From contig DEQW01000003.1 of assembly GCA_002360635.1 (NCBI GenBank), positions 62,001 through 126,000 on the forward strand: DNA of 64,000 bases, written 5' to 3'. The stretch's first letter is position 1. Each line of letters begins with the position of its first letter. The stretch comes from Flavobacteriaceae bacterium UBA3356. GTDB taxonomy: Bacteria > Bacteroidota > Bacteroidia > Flavobacteriales > Flavobacteriaceae. A program made the position numbers and the translations under genes. Shown one piece after another: positions 15,666 through 22,733 of the stretch. The notes below the pieces were generated by a model. The model saw only the letters and a program-made list of their open reading frames with translations, had not been told where the DNA came from and searched no databases.

Positions 15666-17852
15666 ATGTCAACTTTACGATTTCACGCAATCAAAGAAAC
15701 CTTTAACAGAAGACCTGTTGAGGTTAAAGAACCTGAACGTCGTTCCGCTATCTTCGGAAAAAACGTATTTAATGAGTCGGCTATGCGCCAATACTTAACA
15801 AAAACGTCATACAATAGCGTAATGGATGCTATTGAAAACGGAAAAAAAATTGAACGTAGTGTAGCAGATCATATTTCCACAGGAATGAAAGAATGGGCCA
15901 TCGCAAAAGGGGCAACCCATTACACACACTGGTTTCAGCCTTTAACAGGCGCAACTGCCGAAAAACACGATGCTTTTTTTGAAACCATCGAAAATGGTCA
16001 AAGTATCGAGAAATTTGGAGGTGGACAATTAGTACAGCAAGAACCAGATGCTTCCAGTTTTCCTCACGGTGGAATAAGAAATACATTCGAAGCTCGTGGC
16101 TATACAGCCTGGGATCCTACTTCGCCAGCTTTTTTATATGGTACGACATTGTGTATTCCCACTGTATTCGTATCATACACAGGTGAAGCGTTAGACTATA
16201 AAACACCGTTGTTGCGTGCTTTGCAAACAGTTGATCAAGCAGCAACCGCTGTGGCAAAATATTTTGATAAAAGCGTAACCAAAGTAAACCCAACATTGGG
16301 ATGGGAACAAGAATACTTCCTTATTGATAAAGCACTAGCGTTATCCCGCCCAGATATTATGCTTTCTGGTAGAACTTTATTGGGCCATTCTTCCCCAAAA
16401 GGGCAGCAATTGGACGATCATTATTTTGGCTCCATTCCTATGCGTGTCCTTAATTATATGCGCGACTTGGAAACCGAATGTATGTTATTGGGTATTCCTG
16501 TAAAGACAAGACATAATGAAGTAGCTCCCAATCAATTTGAATTGGCACCAATTTTTGAAGAGACCAATCTTGCAGTTGACCATAACTCCTTATTAATGGA
16601 TTTAATGGAGAAAATAGCTGACCGTCATAATTTTAAAGTATTGTTTCATGAAAAGCCATTTGCAGGCGTAAATGGAAGCGGTAAACATAATAACTGGTCA
16701 CTGGCAACTAACACAGGCGTTAACCTTTTAGGGCCAGGAAGCACACCGATGAAGAACCTTCAGTTTTTAACATTTTTCATTAATACATTAAAAGCAGTAA
16801 ACGATCACGAAGAATTATTGAGGGCCTCTATTGCAGGAGCAAGCAACGATCACCGCTTGGGTGCTAACGAAGCACCACCTGCTATTATTTCAGCGTTTAT
16901 TGGTTCGCAATTAACCGATGTTTTAGATGAATTGGAGAAAGTAACAGATGGCAAACTATCTCCTCAGGAAAAAACAGACCTTAAATTAAATGTGGTTGGT
17001 AAAATCCCTGAAATATTAATGGACAATACGGATAGAAACCGTACCTCACCTTTTGCATTTACCGGTAATAAGTTCGAGTTCCGCGCTGTAGGCTCTACTG
17101 CCAATTGTGCCAACCCAATGACAGTGCTTAATGCAATTGTTGCAAAGCAATTGATAGAATTTAAAGAAAAAGTGGACAAGCTTATTAAAGGGAAGAAGAT
17201 GAAAAAAGACGATGCGATCTTTAATGTATTGAGAGAATACATTAAAGACTCTAAACGCATTCGTTTTGAAGGGGATGGATATGGAGAAGCTTGGGAGAAA
17301 GAAGCAAAAAAACGTGGTTTAAGCAATAACAAAACAACGCCAGAAGCCTTAAAAGCAAGAATTTCCGAAAAGTCAATTGCATTATTTGAAGACCTTGATA
17401 TAATGAGCAAGGTTGAAGTGGAAGCACGTTATGAAATTGAAATGGAAGAGTATGCCATGCGCATCCAAATAGAAGGAAGGGTGCTTGGAGATATTGCCAG
17501 AAACCATGTAATTCCCACAGCGATTCAGTATCAAAACATATTAATACGAAACGTTAGGGGCTTAAAGGAAATTTATGAAGACAACTTCAAAAAATTTGCA
17601 GGCGAGCAACTTATTCTTATTGAAAAGATTTCACATCACATTGAAAGTATTAATAAGGGCATTACTGAAATGATAGAGGAACGTAAAAAAGCAAACAAGA
17701 TTGAAAATGCTGAAAAACGAGCTAAAACCTATTGTAATAATGTAAAACCATACTTTGATGATATACGATATCACTGTGATAAGCTAGAGCTTTTGGTAGA
17801 TGATGAGATATGGCCTTTGACCAAATATAGAGAGTTGCTGTTCACTAAGTAA
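15666..17852 (+). CDS. glnN: Glutamine synthetase type III
   Basis: Catalyses glutamate + NH3 + ATP to glutamine, the entry point of ammonium assimilation. The 728 residues match GSIII (about 700-730), far above GSI/GSII. Recognisable segments are FGKNVFNESAMRQYL near the N-terminus, KVNPTLGWEQEYFLID, VAPNQFELAPIFEE, NGSGKHNNWSLATNTG, and NRTSPFAFTGNKFEFRAVG. The C-terminal 150 residues are helical, as is typical of the type III dodecamer. The start is the ATG at 15666 (MSTLRFHAIKETF). It is a single-gene unit with its own terminator at 17881. Confidence 0.96.
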   Translation: MSTLRFHAIKETFNRRPVEVKEPERRSAIFGKNVFNESAMRQYLTKTSYNSVMDAIENGKKIERSVADHISTGMKEWAIAKGATHYTHWFQPLTGATAEKHDAFFETIENGQSIEKFGGGQLVQQEPDASSFPHGGIRNTFEARGYTAWDPTSPAFLYGTTLCIPTVFVSYTGEALDYKTPLLRALQTVDQAATAVAKYFDKSVTKVNPTLGWEQEYFLIDKALALSRPDIMLSGRTLLGHSSPKGQQLDDHYFGSIPMRVLNYMRDLETECMLLGIPVKTRHNEVAPNQFELAPIFEETNLAVDHNSLLMDLMEKIADRHNFKVLFHEKPFAGVNGSGKHNNWSLATNTGVNLLGPGSTPMKNLQFLTFFINTLKAVNDHEELLRASIAGASNDHRLGANEAPPAIISAFIGSQLTDVLDELEKVTDGKLSPQEKTDLKLNVVGKIPEILMDNTDRNRTSPFAFTGNKFEFRAVGSTANCANPMTVLNAIVAKQLIEFKEKVDKLIKGKKMKKDDAIFNVLREYIKDSKRIRFEGDGYGEAWEKEAKKRGLSNNKTTPEALKARISEKSIALFEDLDIMSKVEVEARYEIEMEEYAMRIQIEGRVLGDIARNHVIPTAIQYQNILIRNVRGLKEIYEDNFKKFAGEQLILIEKISHHIESINKGITEMIEERKKANKIENAEKRAKTYCNNVKPYFDDIRYHCDKLELLVDDEIWPLTKYRELLFTK

Positions 17853-17880
17853 TTTTAACATAATTTTAACATTTTTACTT

Positions 17881-17914
17881 AAAAGTCGTTTAACGGTAGT
17901 TGGACGACTTTTTT
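17881..17914 (+). terminator. Rho-independent terminator after glnN
   Basis: Arms AAAAGTCGT/ACGACTTTT around a 14-nt loop, running into TTTTTT, 28 bp after the glnN stop. Confidence 0.65.
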
Positions 17915-18259
17915 ATATGTACGTCCTTTCTTATTAATTATTTTAATAAGAAAATACTTACAAATAAAAATTAATTTTACCTTCTACGTGTTAACACTTA
18001 TTATAATTTGTGTTTTTTTTCGCAAATTTGAATTGTATTTCAGTGGGAATGGAAAGCTGGAATATAACTCCTCACTTAAGTCCCTTAATCGCTCAAGACA
18101 TTATTAGTATATATTAATATTTTGTTTAGTAGAACAAATATTAATTTAAGGAATCAAGTAAAGATAAACTTGATTGCAAATATAAGGCATCACATTATAT
18201 TTTTAATGTGTGGATTTTTAAAACCAATATAAATCAATTAGTAACTAAATTTTTAAATT
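17915..18259 (+). promoter_or_regulatory. Long 5' region of the curli locus with three successive inverted repeats
   Basis: A 345-bp gene-free stretch before the major curlin. Dyad one (18114-18144) pairs TTAATATTTTGTT with AACAAATATTAA, with a single bulge and a TAGTAG loop. Dyad two (18152-18175) pairs AATCAAGT with ACTTGATT. Dyad three (18191-18210) pairs CACATTA with TAATGTG. No perfect TAnnTTTG box was found; TATTTTG inside dyad one and CAAATTTG at 18023-18030 are near matches. The dyads may be operators for a curli regulator or leader-RNA structures. No regulator gene of the CsgD type is adjacent. Confidence 0.45.
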
Positions 18260-19393
18260 ATGAAAAAAGTGTTTTTTTGCGCAGTAGCGCTAATGTTAGG
18301 AGCAACAATGTTTGCACAAAACGTAAACCATGAGCTACAATTAGGTATTTTTAATAGTTCTGAAGTGGATCAAATTGGAGATGACAACCACTCTGATGTG
18401 ACTCAAATAGGGGCATTAAACACATCTGATGTAGATCAATTAGGGTATGACAATGATTCAGATGTAATTCAAATTGGATTAAATAATGATTCTACAGTTT
18501 TACAAGACGGAAATGATAACGAATCAGACGTATTTCAAATTGGAGCTGACAACCAATCAAATGTTTTACAAGATGGAAACGACAACTATTCTAATGTAAA
18601 TCAAAATGGTACAGGTAATATCTCTGATGTAGATCAAGATGGTAATGGTAATGATTCTGATGTAGACCAAGATGGTGACGGTAACGATTCTATGGTTTCT
18701 CAAACTGGTGATGATAACTGGTCTGAAGTGACTCAAGACGGAAATAATAATGATTCTGACGTGACTCAAATAGGTGACGGTAACGAATCTTATGTTACTC
18801 AAGATGGAGATGATAACATTTCTGAAGTGACTCAAGATGGTGATGATAACTATTCTGATGTTATGCAAGATGGTAATGATAACGAATCTTATGTTACTCA
18901 AACAGGTGACGAAAATGAATCTTATGTTACACAAATAGGTAACGATAACGATTCTGATGTAACTCAAACTGGTTTTAGCAACTGGTCTGATGTTAACCAA
19001 GACGGTAACAACAACGATTCTGAAGTAACTCAAGTAGGTGCTTACAACTGGTCTTATGTAGATCAAGATGGTGATGGTAACATGAGTGATACTGATCAGT
19101 ATGGTCTTGGAAACGGTTCTATTGTAATCCAGAACGATGATGACAATTATTCTCACGTATTACAAGTTGGGTTAGGTAACTTTAGCTATGTAGAGCAAGG
19201 AGGAGTTTCTTTATTCGGTGGTAACTCTGGAGAGAACAGCTCTCACGTACACCAATTAGGTGCCGGTAACATTAGCATAGTAAGACAGCATGAGCTTAGT
19301 TTGTTTGGAACTGCACCTGGTAACATTAGTGTAGTAAACCAAGCAGGTCTTGGTAACTTCTCTAATGTTAATCAAGTTAGTATAGGTTTATAA
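18260..19393 (+). CDS. csgA: Major curlin-type amyloid subunit with 11-residue repeats
   Basis: A 377-residue secreted fibre subunit. A signal peptide (residues 1-20, ending MFAQ) is followed by about 30 tandem units of consensus Q-x-G-x-x-N-x-S-x-V-x. The first 26 are exactly 11 residues long without interruption (residues 27-312), two later units are expanded to 19 and 18 residues with SLFG inserts, and the tail is QVSIGL. Gln, Gly, Asn and Ser at these spacings are the curlin signature; E. coli CsgA uses the same pattern as 22-23-residue strand-turn-strand units. The repeats are very rich in Asp and Asn, so the fibre should be strongly acidic. It is followed by the secretion genes csgE, csgF and csgG, and by its own terminator. 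Confidence 0.93.
   Translation: MKKVFFCAVALMLGATMFAQNVNHELQLGIFNSSEVDQIGDDNHSDVTQIGALNTSDVDQLGYDNDSDVIQIGLNNDSTVLQDGNDNESDVFQIGADNQSNVLQDGNDNYSNVNQNGTGNISDVDQDGNGNDSDVDQDGDGNDSMVSQTGDDNWSEVTQDGNNNDSDVTQIGDGNESYVTQDGDDNISEVTQDGDDNYSDVMQDGNDNESYVTQTGDENESYVTQIGNDNDSDVTQTGFSNWSDVNQDGNNNDSEVTQVGAYNWSYVDQDGDGNMSDTDQYGLGNGSIVIQNDDDNYSHVLQVGLGNFSYVEQGGVSLFGGNSGENSSHVHQLGAGNISIVRQHELSLFGTAPGNISVVNQAGLGNFSNVNQVSIGL
18338..19195 (+). repeat. 33-nt periodic tandem repeat inside the curlin gene
   Basis: Twenty-six coding units of exactly 33 nt, each beginning with a CAA/CAG Gln codon and containing GG(T/A) Gly and AA(T/C) Asn codons at fixed positions. Units differ at synonymous and variable positions, so the array is old or is diversified rather than freshly amplified. 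Confidence 0.9.
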
Positions 19394-19420
19394 TAATTAA
19401 TGCCTAATAAATTAAAAAGT

Positions 19421-19448
19421 AAAAAGGCATATCGAGATATGCCTTTTT
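19421..19448 (+). terminator. Strong terminator between major curlin and the rest of the curli genes
   Basis: Perfect 12-bp arms AAAAAGGCATAT/ATATGCCTTTTT with a CGAG loop and a U tract, 28 bp after the curlin stop. Partial readthrough would make the major subunit more abundant than the secretion proteins. Confidence 0.8.
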
Positions 19449-19545
19449 ACTCTTTTATAAATTACAAATAAATAAAGTTCCCCTTTCTATTAAAAAATTG
19501 GTTATTTCTAAAAAAAATGACTATTTTAACAACTCTTAACAAAAA

Positions 19546-20094
19546 ATGAAGATGATGAAATACCAAGCCTATATATTACTGCTAATGAGTTTTCTGGTTA
19601 TGGATCTTTATGGTCAAACTTATATAGAGAACGCTACCGAAACGAACGCCTCTTTTAAAAACTTTCAAAACAAGGCGTCCACACTACAGTTTTTAAATTC
19701 ACAAAATACTGAAGTGATTAATTCTACCAAACAAACTGCAATAAATAGCAGTAATAACAATATAAACATACAACAGATCGGTAACTTCAATACCGTAAAT
19801 GCTAATACCGTTTCACAGAGCAGTGATATAGATTTAGTTCAAAATGGTTCAAATAATAATATATTTTTAGATATTGCTGCCACTACTATAAATGAAAGCA
19901 TAACCCAAAACGGAAATGAAAATAACGTTCTAGACTTTGGTTCTTTTGGTGCTAGGTCTCATGGTGTGGAAGTATCACAAAAAGGGAATAATCATAATTT
20001 AGTTTCCTACGGATCAAACTCTCTTTCTGAAAAAATGAAAATTTCCATGCAAGGTCAAGGAGGAAAGACCATTATTGTAAGAAATTTTAATTAA
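19546..20094 (+). CDS. Minor curlin-type protein (CsgB-like nucleator candidate)
   Basis: A 182-residue exported protein. A signal peptide (about residues 1-24, ending LYGQ) is followed by a Ser/Asn/Thr-rich lead and degenerate curlin repeats such as INIQQIGNFNTV, IDLVQNGSNNNIFL, SITQNGNENNVL, VEVSQKGNNHNLV and MKISMQGQGG. The repeats are longer and less regular than those of the major curlin. The C-terminal IIVRNFN resembles the basic strand end seen in nucleators. By analogy with CsgB it may anchor and nucleate fibres at the outer membrane, which is inference. It is 1 bp upstream of the csgE-type gene. Confidence 0.8.
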   Translation: MKMMKYQAYILLLMSFLVMDLYGQTYIENATETNASFKNFQNKASTLQFLNSQNTEVINSTKQTAINSSNNNINIQQIGNFNTVNANTVSQSSDIDLVQNGSNNNIFLDIAATTINESITQNGNENNVLDFGSFGARSHGVEVSQKGNNHNLVSYGSNSLSEKMKISMQGQGGKTIIVRNFN

Positions 20095-20095
20095 A

Positions 20096-20902
20096 ATGAT
20101 TTTAAAAAAGCGACACTATTTTCTATTATTGATTTTTTGTGTGCTTATTTCTACAATGGGATTGGCACAAATTTACAATACCGATGTTGAAGCAAATATT
20201 GAAACTGAAAATAATAACGAGTTTATTAAAATTACGGGAACAGCTCTGAATAAAAGTGAGATTAATCAAAGTTTTCGATATATACTTTCGGTAATAAAGA
20301 CAAATCCTGGAAATACTAACAGGTCTAAAAGTGATCAAACCGGTAGAAATGTATTAAAATCAGGTGAAAAAGCAGAACTTTCTTCTACTACCATAAATTC
20401 AGACAATAGAGATAGAATTATTATCTTGTTACTAATTTATGATAATGATGATAGTTTAATAGGAAAAGATAGGATTGTATTTAATGGTGGGAAACTTGTT
20501 GAAACCGATAATGAAGACTATATAGAGTCTGAAAATACTACTGAGGATAGTTTAAAGGATGAAGAGGAAGATGTTGATTCTGGTATGAAAGATGGTATTG
20601 AGTTAAAGGGAATTGTAGTGGAAGATACTAAAACAAAACCTGGTAGGGACTTTTATACTATGTTTTACTCGGCTTATAATACAAGTAATATTAATGGCAA
20701 AAAAATTGTCACAATACGAGAAGTTCTTGCACTTGGCAGAAATACAAAAATTGAAGTAAAAGTGGGTGATGAAGTGGTTCTTGATTTCTTTGTAAGACCT
20801 AAAAACGAATATCTTAAAGCTATGAGAGATGTAGCTCTTAGAAAAGTATTTTCTTATTTTCAAAAACTGAAAAGAGAAAAAGAAATTATAAAACATTATT
20901 AG
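20096..20902 (+). CDS. csgE: Curli assembly protein: CsgH-like domain fused to CsgE
   Basis: 268 residues in three parts. After a signal peptide (residues 1-24, ending MGLAQ), residues about 25-118 look like the small beta-sandwich chaperone CsgH/CsgC (FIKITGTALNKSEINQSFRY, a Ser/Thr-rich middle, then an ILLLIYDNDDSL strand). An acidic linker covers about 120-150. Residues about 155-268 match CsgE (LKGIVVEDTKTKPGRDFYTMF, then VRPKNEYLKAMRDVALRKVF). CsgE caps the CsgG pore and selects substrates; CsgC/CsgH blocks premature amyloid formation. Joining them would put both functions at the pore. The CsgE part is confident, the CsgH part moderate. Confidence 0.85.
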   Translation: MILKKRHYFLLLIFCVLISTMGLAQIYNTDVEANIETENNNEFIKITGTALNKSEINQSFRYILSVIKTNPGNTNRSKSDQTGRNVLKSGEKAELSSTTINSDNRDRIIILLLIYDNDDSLIGKDRIVFNGGKLVETDNEDYIESENTTEDSLKDEEEDVDSGMKDGIELKGIVVEDTKTKPGRDFYTMFYSAYNTSNINGKKIVTIREVLALGRNTKIEVKVGDEVVLDFFVRPKNEYLKAMRDVALRKVFSYFQKLKREKEIIKHY

Positions 20903-20904
20903 TT

Positions 20905-21303
20905 ATGAAGTATATATTAGTTCTTCTTTTTTTTGCGGGGACTTACCTATGTTCAGGACAACAATTAGTTTATTCGCCTAAAAACCCAGCTTTTGGAGGA
21001 GATCCTTTTCATTATACTTGGTTGCTGAACTCAGCCAATTCCCAAAATTCGTTTAAAGATCCAAACGCCGCTTTTGAACAGCAATCTGAATTGGATGCTT
21101 TTACAGAAAATTTAAATAGACAGTTACTTAGCCAACTTTCACGTAAATTGTTAGATGATCAATTGGGTGAAGGGCCTTTGGAGCCAGGTACATTCAGTTT
21201 TGGTAGTTTAGAAGTAGAAGTTTTTGACTCTTCTGAAGGGCTAGTAATAAATATTCTTGATATAAACACTGGAGAAACATCTCAGGTTATTGTCCCAAAT
21301 TAG
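20905..21303 (+). CDS. csgF: Curli assembly protein CsgF
   Basis: A 132-residue periplasmic or surface protein. A signal peptide (residues 1-18, ending LCSGQ) is followed by the diagnostic N-terminal QQLVYSPKNPAFGGDPFHYT, which in E. coli CsgF inserts into the CsgG constriction. A helix and a small beta-domain follow. In the known system CsgF couples secretion to nucleation by the minor curlin. It starts 2 bp after the csgE-type stop. Confidence 0.93.
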   Translation: MKYILVLLFFAGTYLCSGQQLVYSPKNPAFGGDPFHYTWLLNSANSQNSFKDPNAAFEQQSELDAFTENLNRQLLSQLSRKLLDDQLGEGPLEPGTFSFGSLEVEVFDSSEGLVINILDINTGETSQVIVPN

Positions 21304-21311
21304 ATAGCTTT

Positions 21312-22727
21312 ATGATTAATATCTGTACAAAAATTATTTTGTTGTTAACTTTATTTCTTCTCACAAGTTGTGGAGCATATTTTAACCAACCTTTCTCAAA
21401 TCAAGATGCTCGTATTGGTGAACAGAGCCAACAAACAAAAAGATTAAAAAATTTACCGTTGCCTGCAGAGCCAATAGTGGTAGGAGTCTATAATTTTAGA
21501 GATCAAACTGGTCAGTATAAAAACATAGAAGCTGGAAGTACTTTTAGCACTGCAATAACACAAGGTGCGACTACTATACTAGTTAAAGCTCTGGAGGATT
21601 CAAAGTGGTTTAGGCCAATTGAGCGTGAAAATTTGGGGAATTTATTAAATGAACGTAATATAATTAGAACCACCCGGGATGAATATAGAAAATCAACTAA
21701 TGGGGATATACAGCGTTTAAAGCCTCTTTTATTCGCTGGAATTTTATTAGAAGGAGGGGTTGTTTCATATGACACTAATATTTTATCAGGAGGCGCTGGA
21801 GCAAGATACTTTGGGGTAGGTGGTTCTACACAATATCGCCAAGATAGGATTACTATATATTTAAGAGCAGTATCAACCTCTACAGGAGAAGTATTAAAAA
21901 CAGTATATGTTTCAAAGACAATTTTATCTCAAGCATTAGATGTTGGATTATTTAGGTATGTAAACTTTCAAAGACTTTTAGAAGCTGAAACGGGGTTTAC
22001 CAAAAACGAACCTACACAAATTGCCGTTCAAGAAGCTATTGAAAAAGCGGTAACTAGCTTGATAATAGAAGGAATAAACGAAAAACTGTGGTCTACGAAA
22101 GAAGGTTCAGAAAAAAATAAAGAATTGGTTGAAGGTTATCTTTACGATAAAGAGTTAGATGAATCTACTGGGCTCTATGAGCGGGCTTTTCAAAAAAGAA
22201 ACCATAAACATACAATTAATTTTGCTGTGGGCTCAACCTATATGGATGGCGATTATTCTTCAGCCGAACAAGATTTTAAAGTAGAGGCGGGATATACCTA
22301 TAATTTCACCCCTATGTTCGGAGCAGGGTACGATATACAATTGTTTAGGCTATACTCTACACCTCAAATAAGGTATTGGTGGTTGTCTCAAAACTTAGAC
22401 TTTAAGCTACGGGTATTACCGCACGATAAATTTTCACCAATAATATATGGAGGTCCAGGGTTTATGAACTTTGTAGACAATTCACCATCAAAATTCCTCC
22501 AAACATTAGACGGTTTCTTTAAGGTAAAAGGAGGTTTAGGGCTACAATATCAATTGTCTGAGAGGCTTTCATTGGAATTACACGGAGATTTCAACAAAGT
22601 ATTTTCAGATAAGATAGACAATGAACTTCAAGGAAAAAGAGATGACTATTATTATAATTTCGGATTTGGAATTAATTACAATTTCGGGTTTGGAAACAAA
22701 AGAACAGAGTCAAACAACGATAACTAA
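21312..22727 (+). CDS. csgG: Curli secretion channel CsgG with C-terminal barrel-like extension
   Basis: Outer-membrane lipoprotein that forms the curlin export pore. The lipobox LLTSC puts the lipidated Cys at residue 20. Residues about 35-280 follow CsgG closely: PIVVGVYNFRDQTGQYK, KALEDSKWFRPIERENLGN, LLNERNIIR, GGAGARYFGVGG, VSTSTGEVLKTVYVSKTIL and FRYVNFQRLLEAETGFTKNE. E. coli CsgG ends near residue 277. Here about 185 further residues contain alternating aromatic beta-strand patterns (INFAVGSTYM, VEAGYTYNF, QIRYWWLSQNLDFKLRV, YYNFGFGINYNFGFG), consistent with a small outer-membrane beta-barrel. It starts 8 bp after csgF. Confidence 0.92.
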   Translation: MINICTKIILLLTLFLLTSCGAYFNQPFSNQDARIGEQSQQTKRLKNLPLPAEPIVVGVYNFRDQTGQYKNIEAGSTFSTAITQGATTILVKALEDSKWFRPIERENLGNLLNERNIIRTTRDEYRKSTNGDIQRLKPLLFAGILLEGGVVSYDTNILSGGAGARYFGVGGSTQYRQDRITIYLRAVSTSTGEVLKTVYVSKTILSQALDVGLFRYVNFQRLLEAETGFTKNEPTQIAVQEAIEKAVTSLIIEGINEKLWSTKEGSEKNKELVEGYLYDKELDESTGLYERAFQKRNHKHTINFAVGSTYMDGDYSSAEQDFKVEAGYTYNFTPMFGAGYDIQLFRLYSTPQIRYWWLSQNLDFKLRVLPHDKFSPIIYGGPGFMNFVDNSPSKFLQTLDGFFKVKGGLGLQYQLSERLSLELHGDFNKVFSDKIDNELQGKRDDYYYNFGFGINYNFGFGNKRTESNNDN

Positions 22728-22733
22728 TCTGCT

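Noticed and set aside
18566..19156. 196-residue minus-strand ORF opposite the curlin gene
   Set aside because: It exists only because the 33-nt repeat lacks stops in that frame; the protein is a low-complexity Ile/Val/Thr repeat with no start context.
18338..19195. Regular 33-nt repeats that could suggest a CRISPR array
   Set aside because: The period is continuous coding sequence without unique spacers, and no cas genes are present.
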